This document shows, one piece after another, positions 44,322 to 53,528 of a DNA stretch of 64,000 nucleotides (positions are counted from its first letter, which is position 1; every line of letters starts with the position of its first letter). The translations under genes and the position numbers were made by a program. Under the pieces are notes generated by a model. The model did no database searches. It had not been told where the DNA came from and worked only from the letters and a program-made list of their open reading frames with translations. Source of the stretch: Bacillota bacterium (GTDB lineage Bacteria > Bacillota > Clostridia > Lachnospirales > Lachnospiraceae); the NCBI GenBank assembly GCA_023410575.1, contig JAEYPP010000018.1, forward strand, positions 45,918-109,917, written 5' to 3'.

Positions 44322-46013
44322 TTACAAAATTACACCGAAACCTTGTATTGTAAAATTCTTATCCTCATCATTTGGGTGCATCTTAAATAAGATTTCATGT
44401 TCTGCTGCCTCAGTTTCATCCACAAGAATTAATGCAGTACTATGATTCCAACCTACACTTAAAGGATTTAATGTTTTGAGAAATTCTCCATCTACAAAAA
44501 CATCCACTTTTCCAAAGTTAGAATCACCAGAATCTTTCATTACGACAAGCAATTTCTTGCATCTTATCTCCATCTTAAGCATGGCATCTTTCGTGCCTTC
44601 ATTCTTCCAATTGTCTTCAAAAACTGGTGACAGCTCCAAATCCATATTGCGCTCCACCCATTGAATTTCCCTATCAATCTTATCAAATCCACATGTAGTT
44701 ATTTTTGCGAATGATTCGAAATCACGGCGGTCAAAACGTACTACGTCCTTAAAGCGAGTTCCATAAACAGGTTCTACATCAAGTGACATATCATTTGTAG
44801 CACTTTTCTCTTGATTTACTGTCTCAAATAAATATTGAATGCAATCTGCCATTATACGATGACCTATATTAGTTGGATGATAGATATCATAAAAATACTG
44901 TCGTTTTGTAATAACTTTGCTTTCTTTAAACTGTGGTACAACTGCATCTTTAACACTTACCATTGGTAGTTGATAACGTTCCCCAATTGGTTGTAAGCGT
45001 TCTTGTAGATTAGAATCATCCATAAATACAGAAAACAACAGAAGCACTGCTGGTTGATTATCTGCTTCAAGAATCTTCTTAACTAAGCTTTCAAAACAAA
45101 CTCCTTTTGTTTCATCACCTTCATCATTTACTGCATACTCGACAATTACTAAATCAGGTGTGATCTTACCATCTTCTCGAACATCTCGATCATAGCGAAC
45201 AATACCAAGTTCAGAAGAAGTTCCCCCTACACCAGCTTTTACATAGTGAACATTCTTTCCGTTACATGGAGAAAATAGTTTACAAAATGCATCATATGAT
45301 CGATAGGCATAACACTCTGTATTAATAGGTTTTGCTCCTGCACCTTGCGTGATAGAACCACCAATATAAGCAATCGTTACCTCTTCTCCTACTTTCGTTC
45401 GCTCAATCACTTTCTTTAAACGATAATTATTACCAGCCGATACGAAAGAATTGGATATCATATTCTTGTATTCTGGTGTATCAAACTGTACTGGCGGATC
45501 AACTTCTATCTCTGGAACCTCATAACCATCATTAAGATATAATTTGACCGTTAGAATCATATTTTTATTTTCAAAGGGTAATTCGATATTAAAAGCACCA
45601 ACAACTGTGTCTTCTTCATTCTCTGGATAGGAAGCAACAGTAAGTAAAACCTCTTCTCCTGTACAAGGAACCACTTTCTTCATGATAGTTCCAGTGGTAT
45701 ACTTATTCGTCTTTCCATAACATTGAAGAGCAAATATTGCTTCTTCCTCATGACATTCTTCCTCTGCATTAATTGTTATACCAATACTATGTACTAGTTT
45801 ACGAAATCCCTTAACACTGTTAAGTAAACTTAATATCTCATCATCAATATCACCGGAAGTAAACTTTACTTGTCCCTCTAAACGTCCCTCGAGATAAATA
45901 TGTTCATAAGACTTGCCATCGTCTTCTTTTCTTGCTGAAATTATTTGGTCTAAAATCACATACACACTAGGTCTCTTTTTTACTGGATCTTTTGGTGCAA
46001 CTGGTCCACTCAT
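44322..46013 (-). CDS. SGNH/GDSL hydrolase, probable carbohydrate esterase
   Basis: 563 residues. The catalytic SGNH domain (about 205-400) has nucleophile Ser220 in AYIGGSITQG, Gly in KAGVGGTSSELG, Asn296 in VEYAVND, and Asp376/His379 in DIYHPTNIGH. It is flanked by an N-terminal domain (about 1-190) and a C-terminal beta domain (about 410-563) that may bind carbohydrate. No signal peptide. Deacetylation of imported xylan or other plant oligosaccharides is likely; the substrate is unproven. Single gene. Confidence 0.85.
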   Translation of the reverse strand: MSGPVAPKDPVKKRPSVYVILDQIISARKEDDGKSYEHIYLEGRLEGQVKFTSGDIDDEILSLLNSVKGFRKLVHSIGITINAEEECHEEEAIFALQCYGKTNKYTTGTIMKKVVPCTGEEVLLTVASYPENEEDTVVGAFNIELPFENKNMILTVKLYLNDGYEVPEIEVDPPVQFDTPEYKNMISNSFVSAGNNYRLKKVIERTKVGEEVTIAYIGGSITQGAGAKPINTECYAYRSYDAFCKLFSPCNGKNVHYVKAGVGGTSSELGIVRYDRDVREDGKITPDLVIVEYAVNDEGDETKGVCFESLVKKILEADNQPAVLLLFSVFMDDSNLQERLQPIGERYQLPMVSVKDAVVPQFKESKVITKRQYFYDIYHPTNIGHRIMADCIQYLFETVNQEKSATNDMSLDVEPVYGTRFKDVVRFDRRDFESFAKITTCGFDKIDREIQWVERNMDLELSPVFEDNWKNEGTKDAMLKMEIRCKKLLVVMKDSGDSNFGKVDVFVDGEFLKTLNPLSVGWNHSTALILVDETEAAEHEILFKMHPNDEDKNFTIQGFGVIL

Positions 46014-46240
46014 TCTTTTGTCTCCTTATCATTATACTTGATTAAACTTGATTATAAGTGTTTAATAACTGGTGAAATCATTGAAAACCTCCTAAATTAT
46101 GTAATGTTAAAATCTCTCTACAATTTCTTTATATATATTTTATATAATATTAGATTTCATAATTATTTTATCATTCTACTGATAAGTATGTCCATAGACA
46201 AATAACTGTTTCTTCAATCCATGCTGTTAACATAATAAAA

Positions 46241-46299
46241 GCTCTACATCAAGCTTAAGGTAAATTCTCTTTTTTACCCATGAAGACTTGACATAGAGC
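46241..46299 (-). repeat. 59-nt hairpin repeat, copy 1
   Basis: GCTCTA...TAGAGC ends, with inner CTTGA/TCAAG arms. It is about 80% like copies at 49908 and 51530. It follows the alpha/beta hydrolase stop and leads into TTTTATT on the minus strand, so it can act as terminator. Confidence 0.85.
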
Positions 46300-46307
46300 T
46301 TATGTTA

Positions 46308-47099
46308 TTACTTACTATGATAAAGTAGCTGTTGAATTACTGTATTAATTGCTTTCTTATGACCTTCTTCGTCACAATCTTTCGATGGAATTTCTATAAG
46401 CTCGCTTCCTGGAATATACTGTTGCAAATACTCACCATAGGAAAATGGGTGACATAAATCGTCATGATTAGCTAATATGATTACTAGCATTCTTATCATT
46501 TTCAGGCAATCTATCGACGGAATCGGTGCTAGTTTTGGTAAAAGTAAATACTTCTTCCAAAACTTTAGACAACTCTCATCCTCAAAATTGCAAGTAAATG
46601 CTCTTCTCGTATATAATGTTTCTTGTTCCAAGATTTCCTTCCATTCCTTTGTCTTTAAAAAACAACTAATTCCACCGGTATTCAAGCATTTTCCCAACGC
46701 TTCATATGCCATTTGAACATTCTCGTGCATAGGCTGATTTGTCCACGCATTTCGGATCAGAAGAAGCTTTTCTACTCGTTTAGGATAACGTACTGCTACA
46801 TTTAAACTCACTGCTGCTCCCATAGAGATTCCTGCAAATACAGCCTTTGGAATCTGTAGGTGGTCTAGTAGGGCAATCACATCATCTCCTAGTCGATCAA
46901 AGTTATAATCAGACCAGTCTGCTTCTGAGTTGCCATGTCCCTGAAGATTTAGCGTAATCAATTGCACATCAAAAAGAGGCTCATAGATTTTATAAATCTG
47001 CTCTACGCTTCCTCCCATTCCGTGTAAAAATAGAAAAGGGATTCCTTTTCCTCTAACCTCATATTCCAGGCGTAATCCTCTATGTATGAAGCTATCCAT
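46308..47099 (-). CDS. Alpha/beta hydrolase
   Basis: 263 residues with the alpha/beta-hydrolase fold: oxyanion motif FLHGMGGS, LNLQGHGNSE, nucleophile elbow GISMGAA with Ser92, an acidic residue in LANHDDLCHP, and a C-terminal His in DEEGHKKAI. Substrate unknown; a lactone or ester intermediate of the sugar pathway is possible, given that it overlaps the isomerase gene by 8 bases. Last gene of the operon, which ends in hairpin repeat copy 1. Confidence 0.88.
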   Translation of the reverse strand: MDSFIHRGLRLEYEVRGKGIPFLFLHGMGGSVEQIYKIYEPLFDVQLITLNLQGHGNSEADWSDYNFDRLGDDVIALLDHLQIPKAVFAGISMGAAVSLNVAVRYPKRVEKLLLIRNAWTNQPMHENVQMAYEALGKCLNTGGISCFLKTKEWKEILEQETLYTRRAFTCNFEDESCLKFWKKYLLLPKLAPIPSIDCLKMIRMLVIILANHDDLCHPFSYGEYLQQYIPGSELIEIPSKDCDEEGHKKAINTVIQQLLYHSK

Positions 47100-47925
47100 T
47101 GGCCAAAATCTCCTTTAAGAATCTTTTGCTACTCGATACCTGTTGCTCTGTTAATCCATGCATAATAAGAGGTCCCTTATATTTTTCTCTCCTCAAAAGT
47201 TCTATATAATATGGAAAATCCAATACTCCTTCTCCTACTGCTACGAATTCTATATCGTTTTTTAAACATAAATCCTTTGCATGAGCCAATACAATATCCT
47301 TACCAAGCATAGCAAAGGCCTCCTGAAATATTTCCCTCATATCAGGGATTTGATCTGGTCGAAATAGATTGGCTCCATCCATAATTATTTTTAGCCTTTT
47401 ACTACCAACTTGATCCAAGTAGGTCCTAGCACGATACGGTGTGTTAATGATATTACTCGCTTCTGTCTCAACACCTAGAATTACATCATACTCCTTCGCA
47501 TACCTTAGAATTACTTCTGTGGAACGCATCAGATCATCCCAGGAGGATTGCTTTTTATTATCATCATGCCATTTCCACTTACTTTTGGGATGTTTTGAAC
47601 CTGTACAAAGGCTAACAATCGGTATTTGTAACATGTGGGCAATCTGACATTGTATGCGAAACTGATCACATCCCTTTTTTTTAACCTGAACATCGGGGTC
47701 AATCATATTAAAAGTACCTGTTAGAGCTGAAAGCTGTATCTGATACCTCTTCGTCATATTTCCTATCTCTTCTATTTTCTTCTCATCCAGATATATAGGA
47801 AGGGTAGATATACCTGCGTTAGAAAGATTAAACTGTGTATGGGTAATGCCTTGCTTTATCATTCTTTTGTATGTTTCTTCCAAATCTGACACTTCAAAAG
47901 TTCTTGAAAAAATGCCTATCTCCAT
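47092..47925 (-). CDS. Sugar phosphate isomerase/epimerase family TIM-barrel protein
   Basis: 277 residues of the AP-endonuclease-2 (xylose isomerase-like) superfamily. The likely metal ligands occur in order: Glu in LGVETEASN, Asp in IIMDGANLF, His in LAHAKD, and Glu in VGEGVLDFPYY. Relatives act on inositol or keto-sugar intermediates. The ATG at 47925 lies shortly after AAAGGTGGG and just past the oxidoreductase stop; the frame extends 13 codons further but overlaps that gene. Middle of a DeoR-linked operon. Confidence 0.88.
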   Translation of the reverse strand: MEIGIFSRTFEVSDLEETYKRMIKQGITHTQFNLSNAGISTLPIYLDEKKIEEIGNMTKRYQIQLSALTGTFNMIDPDVQVKKKGCDQFRIQCQIAHMLQIPIVSLCTGSKHPKSKWKWHDDNKKQSSWDDLMRSTEVILRYAKEYDVILGVETEASNIINTPYRARTYLDQVGSKRLKIIMDGANLFRPDQIPDMREIFQEAFAMLGKDIVLAHAKDLCLKNDIEFVAVGEGVLDFPYYIELLRREKYKGPLIMHGLTEQQVSSSKRFLKEILANG

Positions 47926-47927
47926 AA

Positions 47928-49016
47928 CTACAGCCCACCTTTCACATCTTTTAAGGATATCCACTGTCCATCTTCTTGAACAGATTTATAGGTAGCAATC
48001 AATGCTCGCATCACCATGATACCTTCGTCTGCTGTAGATCCTGTACAAACTGTACCATTTAGTATAGTGTCCGCAAAACCCTCTAATTCCCTGCGGTAGA
48101 ATTGTCCATCATAAGCTGCTGGAGTATGTATGATGTTCGTTTCTTTCTCATAGCATTCGACATGAGCAGAACGGAACTCCCATGGATTATATATCTTCGC
48201 ATATACGGTACCGTCTGTACCATACATCTCACAACCTTCATGCCATTGCTGCGCTATCGTCACAGATAAATCCAATGTACCTATAGCTCCATTTGTAAAA
48301 TTACAATCGATCAGCCAAGAATGTAGATCTTTTTTGTGAACATATCGAGCAGAAACGCTATCAATTTCTCCCATAAAATAGAGTGCTGTGTCAAGCAGGT
48401 GGCTACCATGACCCAGAAGATAGTAACGATCTAGTATCTCTTTTGGATTACCAGCCGGTTTTTTCATTGCCTCACTCGTATATAAAATCGGCATGACATT
48501 ATCCGTTACTTTGTATCTGCCAATGCTATCACAATACCAGCCTTTATAGATTGTGATTTCCCCCATTTTCTCCTCTTTGAATTTCTTAGCAAATTGAAGG
48601 CCTTCGTCATATCGCTTCATATGTCCAATCTGGATGAATACACCCTTTAGCTCAGCTAGTGTTTTTAGTTCCTCACACTCCTCAATGGAAACCCCCATAG
48701 GTTTTTCTATAAATACATGTTTTCCTTCTAACACTGCCTGCCTTGCACATGGAATATGAAACTGATCTCCAATCCCTATAATAACAGCCTCCACTTCTGG
48801 ATCTTTAAGCATCTTAGCATACTCTTTATAGTTGGTAACAGGTTCATATATAGCTGCCATTTTATCTCTCAGATCATCTGCTATATCACAAATTGCCTGT
48901 AAATGAATATTTCTTGCCTTACTGCTTCCAATCAAATGTGCCGCCTGGCTAATGATTCCACACCCCAATACACCCACTTTTAAACATCTTTCTTCTTTTT
49001 TCACATTGTTCTTCAT
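47928..49016 (-). CDS. Gfo/Idh/MocA-family oxidoreductase
   Basis: 362-residue NAD(P)-dependent dehydrogenase of sugars or cyclitols. Rossmann motif GVLGCGIISQAAH (about 14-26), the family EKP motif in GKHVFIEKPMGVS, and a C-terminal alpha/beta domain with a His-rich GHGSHLLDTALYFMGE segment. With the isomerase and hydrolase it suggests oxidation, isomerisation and hydrolysis of an inositol-like or rare sugar. GGGAGG precedes the start; it has its own promoter. Confidence 0.92.
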   Translation of the reverse strand: MKNNVKKEERCLKVGVLGCGIISQAAHLIGSSKARNIHLQAICDIADDLRDKMAAIYEPVTNYKEYAKMLKDPEVEAVIIGIGDQFHIPCARQAVLEGKHVFIEKPMGVSIEECEELKTLAELKGVFIQIGHMKRYDEGLQFAKKFKEEKMGEITIYKGWYCDSIGRYKVTDNVMPILYTSEAMKKPAGNPKEILDRYYLLGHGSHLLDTALYFMGEIDSVSARYVHKKDLHSWLIDCNFTNGAIGTLDLSVTIAQQWHEGCEMYGTDGTVYAKIYNPWEFRSAHVECYEKETNIIHTPAAYDGQFYRRELEGFADTILNGTVCTGSTADEGIMVMRALIATYKSVQEDGQWISLKDVKGGL

Positions 49017-49061
49017 TGTTTAAACCTCCCATCCATCTTACATCAATCATTGAATGAGGTA

Positions 49062-49090
49062 ATTATATGGCTTAAACATGCATGATACAA
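49062..49090 (-). promoter_or_regulatory. Promoter of the sugar-catabolism operon
   Basis: TTGTAT (49085-49090), 17-base spacer, TATAAT (49062-49067). Just upstream GCAC-GTTT-GTGC (49102-49113), near the deoR end, is a possible DeoR operator. Confidence 0.7.
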
Positions 49091-49118
49091 CGGGAATTCT
49101 TGCACGTTTGTGCGTGTT

Positions 49119-49865
49119 TTAACATATCTTATTTTGATACTTTTGCTGCATTGCCTTAGTGACTGGATGTTCACATAAGATTCTATCTAGCTCCTCAATC
49201 CGACAGATCACGTAGTTTGAGGTTTTCTCTAGCTTTGATATGGAAGCCATTATATTTACTTGACTACTGTTACTAATAATTAACTTCTTTATGTTAGCCT
49301 CATCATCATAAGGATATGGTACCGTAACCCCGACCTTACAATCAACGGCATAAGCACCTATAAAGCATTGGTCAAAATGGTATCCTTTTAACTGTTGCAG
49401 TACCGTATCTCCCACGGTAGTCTGCGATTCCTTATTATGTAATCCTCCAAGAAAAAAGACTTCTATCCGAGGTCTCTTGCGCAGTTCTTCTACTACTGGA
49501 AAGCTGTTTGTTACTACTCGTAATTTCATTGATGTTGGTATCATGGAAGCCAACAAGGTGTTGGTAGTTCCTCCGTCAATCGCAATTAAAGTATCTGGTT
49601 TCATCAGAGCGATAGCTTTTTTCGCCACCAGATATTTTTCGTTCTTTTCTATCGTCTTTCTAGCATCACTAGCTTGGGGGATCCATTTATAGGGAATTGC
49701 TCCTCCGTACACTCTCTTTAGAATACCTTGCTCTTCTAATTCTGACAAATCTCGTCGTATCGTATCTTTGGATATCTCAAAATGTACGGAGAGATTCTCT
49801 ACATTTACTTTTCCCTCTTTATATAATTCTTCTAATATACTCTGCTGTCGTACTTCTTTTAACAT
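49119..49865 (-). CDS. DeoR/GlpR-family regulator
   Basis: 248 residues. N-terminal DeoR helix-turn-helix (VENLSVHFEISKDTIRRDL with LEEQGILKRVYGGA, about 18-60) and C-terminal sugar-phosphate sensor with the family motifs IAIDGGTTN and VVTNSFPVVEELRKRP. Usually a repressor released by a phosphorylated sugar; here the target is probably the dehydrogenase-isomerase-hydrolase operon 100 bases downstream. Start follows AGGGGGCACTT. Confidence 0.93.
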   Translation of the reverse strand: MLKEVRQQSILEELYKEGKVNVENLSVHFEISKDTIRRDLSELEEQGILKRVYGGAIPYKWIPQASDARKTIEKNEKYLVAKKAIALMKPDTLIAIDGGTTNTLLASMIPTSMKLRVVTNSFPVVEELRKRPRIEVFFLGGLHNKESQTTVGDTVLQQLKGYHFDQCFIGAYAVDCKVGVTVPYPYDDEANIKKLIISNSSQVNIMASISKLEKTSNYVICRIEELDRILCEHPVTKAMQQKYQNKIC

Positions 49866-49907
49866 AAGTGCCCCCTAAATCTCCTTTTATCAGTTTATAT
49901 GAAAATA

Positions 49908-49966
49908 GCTCTATATCAAGCCTGGGATAAGTTCTCTTTATTACCCATCCAGACTTGACATAGAGC
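49908..49966. repeat. 59-nt hairpin repeat, copy 2
   Basis: GCTCTATATCAAGCCTGG at one end pairs imperfectly with CCAGACTTGACATAGAGC at the other. It is identical over all 59 bases, and a few beyond, to copy 3 at 51530. The two copies flank the lipoprotein gene as direct repeats. Confidence 0.95.
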
Positions 49967-49987
49967 ATTTTTAATTCCTATAATTTT

Positions 49988-50044
49988 TTATACAATGAAT
50001 ACATCTACCTGATTGTTAATTTCAGTAGCAATTTCTTTTAACTT
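49988..50044 (-). pseudogene. Possible 3' relic of a chemoreceptor gene
   Basis: The minus frame reads KLKEIATEINNQVDVFIV then TAA, much like the C-terminus of methyl-accepting chemotaxis proteins (a helix ending in QVxxFxV). A stop lies directly upstream, so nothing else of the gene remains. Hairpin copy 2 follows 20 bases later and may have been its terminator. Confidence 0.4.
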
Positions 50045-50094
50045 TTACCCTTGTTTGTAAACGAGACTATATAGATTAGTAAAGTATACGCGAT

Positions 50095-51260
50095 TTAATA
50101 ATTAACCTCAAATCCCTCAACTTGATCATCCATGAGATAAATCCAATATCCGCTTAATTCACTTTCTGCATCAAGAACTCTATAAGTAGTTATCGATGAT
50201 TCAGGATCTGTTTCTACTGTAAAATCATCGGCGCTTATTATCTCCTCAAGATCAGCTTTACTCGTCCCAATTGCTATGCCACCTGCAAGTTTTATAAGTG
50301 CACCTGTATTATTATTAAATGCTGTTATATTTCGAATATAACACTCCTCTGTTGGAATTGCTTCTGATGCATAATTATGGACAGTAAAGCTACAGTCATT
50401 ATCATCTTTTGATAAAATAATATCTGAATCATCTACAACTTGTTCACTCGTTGAAGTTAATTCCCAACCATTAGCAATGAGTTCGGAGACTTGTATCGGC
50501 ATTATGTAAGTATCTCCAGCGATATCAATGCTATAAGTCATTAACTCAGTAACAGTTCCCAAAGACACGGAATCTGAATCACTGTCATCATCCATGATTA
50601 ATCCAAATTTTGCGCCGAAATCAAAATCACCTGCTTTATTTATAGTGACGCTGTCTAATACATCTTCATAAAAAGTAAAACGGACAAAATCATTCTCAGA
50701 TAAATTATAATTATATAATGGAATAGCCTGATCCGTTATACTAGTTGGCTCTCCATAGGCTGCAATAACTTCATCTATTGTCGACACGCCAAGCTCTATA
50801 TTCTTTGGTAGTAATACCTTATCTGATTCTCCCGTATCATAATTATATATTGTAGTACCATAAATTTCACTGTCCTTAACCAAAAGATCGGTAGAACCAT
50901 CATTTAATGTTGAAACCATGAAACCAACAGTATCCTTTTTAAAAGAATATAATTCTATATAGTCCATAGGTACCATTACTTCATTCTCATCACCATCATA
51001 CACCCAACCAGCAGATACTAAATCCTGGAATTTGACTGGTAGTTGAATTACCTCATCATTCACTGCAAATTGAAAACTAAATAAATCATCTGACAACTGA
51101 ACTGATTGAGTTTTATTATCTGTTGTAGCTGCTTGTTTTTCATCTTGGCTAGCTACTTCTTCGGTTGGTTTTGTAGCAGCGGTATCCTTAGTTTCTTCCT
51201 TACCACATGCACAAAGACCCAAACATAATACTAAAGTTATTGCTAAAATCTTTTTTTCAT
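50095..51260 (-). CDS. Lipoprotein with internal duplication and a shifted start
   Basis: Secreted lipoprotein of unknown function. The frame reads KKILAITLVLCLGLCACGKEE, a lipoprotein signal with lipobox LCAC. Two related halves of about 150 residues follow (INELGVSTIDEV-like and AIGTSKADLEEI segments align), as in small Lachnospiraceae lipoproteins. The ATG at 51260 with a perfect GGAGGAACTTT lies one base out of frame: after ATG comes A7, whereas A8 would join it to the signal peptide. The open frame runs up to 51339 but that start has no ribosome site. So translation may depend on slippage, or the gene is a pseudogene. Flanked by identical 59-nt repeats. Confidence 0.75.
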
Positions 51261-51385
51261 AAAGTTCCTCCTGCAAATTTTCTCTTATAAGGTAATATAT
51301 TACTGTATTATGACATAAAATGCAAGAATATTTTTTCATAGAATATCATAAATGACCATTTTTGACATACTATATTAAGTCGCAG

Positions 51386-51532
51386 TCATAACCTTTTCAT
51401 TACATATAGTTCCAAAGTCTTCTCTTTACGAACATCAATTTCATCTGCTAAAGGATGGTCAGTGAAATAGATTTTGTACTGCATAATAGTTGAGCAATAC
51501 TTAAATCCACGTACCCTCACATAGAAATAGCT
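51386..51532 (-). pseudogene. Possible gene remnant ending before the lipoprotein
   Basis: 48 codons of protein-like sequence, beginning SYFYVRVRGFK and ending LELYVMKRL before TGA. The open frame begins exactly where hairpin copy 3 ends, which suggests a gene cut by the repeat. YVRVRGFK recalls a fibronectin-type-III strand, but I cannot assign a family. An internal ATG would give 32 residues. Confidence 0.35.
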
Positions 51533-51588
51533 CTATATCAAGCCTGGGATAAGTTCTCTTTATTACCCATCCAGACTTGACATAGAGC
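51530..51588. repeat. 59-nt hairpin repeat, copy 3
   Basis: Identical to copy 2 over 59 bases plus ATTTTTAATT on one side. It lies after the zinc-ribbon membrane gene and before the lipoprotein locus. Confidence 0.95.
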
Positions 51589-51660
51589 ATTTTTAATTTT
51601 ATTAATAATCTAGTGCGACAACCCCCATTGGATGCAATGATTTTCCTAATATCATCCGCA

Positions 51661-51984
51661 TTATAAATCCGAATATTCTTCTATTTTTGTACCACATATT
51701 GGACATCTATCACCCATAGAATGTATCATTAAAATACTATCACAATGTGGACAACGTAATATAAAAACTAGTGAGATGGATGCAATAATGAATAATATAA
51801 CCCATACAAGTAGCGTATATAATACCCACGGTTTACTATAAGAACTGTAAACAATAACCCAACCTATCATACCTAAGAATAAAGCTAAAGAAATCCTAAC
51901 ACACCATTTTGACTTTTTTAGATACTTCCTGTTTCTTTCATTTCTATTTTTGAATTCCTGACGTTGTCTTTCTTTATCATCCAT
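51661..51984 (-). CDS. Small membrane protein with C-terminal zinc ribbon
   Basis: 107 residues: a basic N-terminus, two membrane helices (about 27-48 and 51-74), then a zinc ribbon of type CPHC...CPIC (about 78-100). No family name is known to me. AAAGGAGAG precedes the start. Function unknown; the ribbon would be cytoplasmic, suggesting a nucleic-acid or protein contact. Confidence 0.72.
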   Translation of the reverse strand: MDDKERQRQEFKNRNERNRKYLKKSKWCVRISLALFLGMIGWVIVYSSYSKPWVLYTLLVWVILFIIASISLVFILRCPHCDSILMIHSMGDRCPICGTKIEEYSDL

Positions 51985-52175
51985 AGTTTATCTCTCCTTT
52001 CTCGCTTTTTTCTTATATCACGTGACTTTCTATCTATGCACCTAACATATAGACTTTTACATACATTTCTATTTACATCTCTTATTAAATGTATTGTTGC
52101 TATAAATGTAGGTAGAATACTAATGATAGTCCAAAAACCATTTTTCGATGAATTTCGACATTACTTATTAAGTAA

Positions 52176-52222
52176 ATCATACCATAATGTGTAAAATAAT
52201 CAACAAAATTTTACACATTATG
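52176..52222 (-). promoter_or_regulatory. Promoter with large inverted repeat
   Basis: CATAATGTGTAAAAT (52183-52197) and its exact complement (52208-52222) flank ten bases. A possible promoter (TTGATT, 16 bases, TATGAT at 52176-52181) lies over one arm, driving the small zinc-ribbon gene. The repeat could be an operator. Other parts of this 440-base gap show only the RnfC-like terminator. Confidence 0.5.
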
Positions 52223-52338
52223 TATATTCCCTTACATCCTATCGGCTTAATTATTTCAAATTCTATCAGCCCAAATCCAGAAGCCAGTATTTCTCATTAT
52301 ATTCCTAAAATCAACCATTTTCAACCAACTCTTAAATA

Positions 52339-52406
52339 AAACACACCTTCCAACATAGAATCAGTCCCTGATGAAAAGTACTGATTCGATGTTGGAAGGT
52401 GTGTTT
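52339..52406 (-). terminator. Terminator of the RnfC-like gene
   Basis: AAACACACCTTCCAACAT with ATGTTGGAAGGTGTGTTT, extended by GAATCAGT/ACTGATTC; more than 25 paired bases, then TTTTATTT on the minus strand. Confidence 0.9.
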
Positions 52407-52424
52407 CATTGGTACTGTTTTGTT

Positions 52425-53528
52425 TTATATCCTATCAAGATAAGCGGATATATCTTTACCCGCCATACAAAAATAGGTACACGTTCCACATTGGATACAC
52501 TGTTCTGGCTTCCATTTTGAGATGTCGGCATTCGGGTTTGATTCTCTTGCAAGTACGATTTCCTTTACTAAAATGCCCATAGGACATCGTTTACTACATC
52601 CTCCACACTTTTTACACGAATTCGTATTGCTAATCATTACATTTCCTACAATTGCTGCAAAACTCGTACCCTCAGTAAATACATCAGAGTTATGAATTAG
52701 AGAAGCTTGCATGATACCACCTCCTGCATAGCAATCATCCGTTATCTTTCCAAAACAGAGCTCTAATTTATCATATATGTTTTCACCATTAACTACGTAT
52801 GCAATTCTTGCGTTTCCACTTCTCAAGTCCGCCAATGTAACAAAGTGTCCATCCATATATGCATTGTGTGCGATTCGATCAATCTGGTATACCGTTTGTA
52901 TATTCATCATTAAAATGCCATGATCTGATGGATTTTCTGATCGATCAATCTCTATTCCTAATACTTGCTTTATCAAAAAATGTTCTTCTCCCATCGGATA
53001 CTTAAGGGGAACATTACAGTACTCAATTTCACTTGTCTTAGGTTCGAAACTTATCTTACCACGTGTTACCACAATGATACGTTTTGGTTGTAAAATTTCT
53101 CTTATTAATTGAAGTCCCTCGATCACGAATTTGCTTTTATGTCGTATAAGCCATGCATCATGTAAAAGACCAGGCTCACATTCCGCAGCATTAACTATGA
53201 TTGTTCTCATTGAATTATTTGGAGATGCTAGAAATGATTCGATCTTCTTAGCAACTAAAAAGCCATTACCACTCATACCTGTAAGTTTACTTTCCTTGAT
53301 GCGTTCAAGTAACTTAATTTTATCGATTGTATCTTCGTTCATCTTTTCATACCCTTGACCAACTAATTCTTCCGAGGAAAGATGAATCACTTTTGCAATA
53401 TTTCGTTTTAAAACACTCTGTTTGTTTAACTTCCTATCATTATAGAGCTTTTTATCAATTTTTTGATTCTTTCTTAAACTTTTATTCTTTCTTACCATTT
53501 TTTTATTCATAATCACTTGTTTTTCCAT
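52425..53528 (-). CDS. Orphan RnfC-like iron-sulfur electron-transfer protein
   Basis: 367 residues with a very basic N-terminus (about 1-45), an RnfC/NuoF-like flavin region (LTGMSGNGFLVAKKIE, TIIVNAAECEPGLLHDAWLI), an SLBB-like part, and two C-terminal 4Fe-4S motifs, CKKCGGCSKRCPMG and CIQCGTCTYFCMAG. RnfC and PrdC relatives pass electrons from NADH or ferredoxin to membrane or selenoprotein partners. No Rnf or proline reductase gene is adjacent. It overlaps the TetR gene by 16 bases, so that regulator is dedicated to it. Partner unknown. Confidence 0.85.
   Translation of the reverse strand: MEKQVIMNKKMVRKNKSLRKNQKIDKKLYNDRKLNKQSVLKRNIAKVIHLSSEELVGQGYEKMNEDTIDKIKLLERIKESKLTGMSGNGFLVAKKIESFLASPNNSMRTIIVNAAECEPGLLHDAWLIRHKSKFVIEGLQLIREILQPKRIIVVTRGKISFEPKTSEIEYCNVPLKYPMGEEHFLIKQVLGIEIDRSENPSDHGILMMNIQTVYQIDRIAHNAYMDGHFVTLADLRSGNARIAYVVNGENIYDKLELCFGKITDDCYAGGGIMQASLIHNSDVFTEGTSFAAIVGNVMISNTNSCKKCGGCSKRCPMGILVKEIVLARESNPNADISKWKPEQCIQCGTCTYFCMAGKDISAYLDRI

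Noticed and set aside
46014..46240. Twenty-codon minus-strand stretch MLTAWIEETVICLWTYLSVE
   Set aside because: Too short, with no similarity I recognise; may be chance.
49102..49113. Catabolite-repression (cre) site
   Set aside because: GCACGTTTGTGC is palindromic but does not match the cre consensus; a DeoR operator is more likely.
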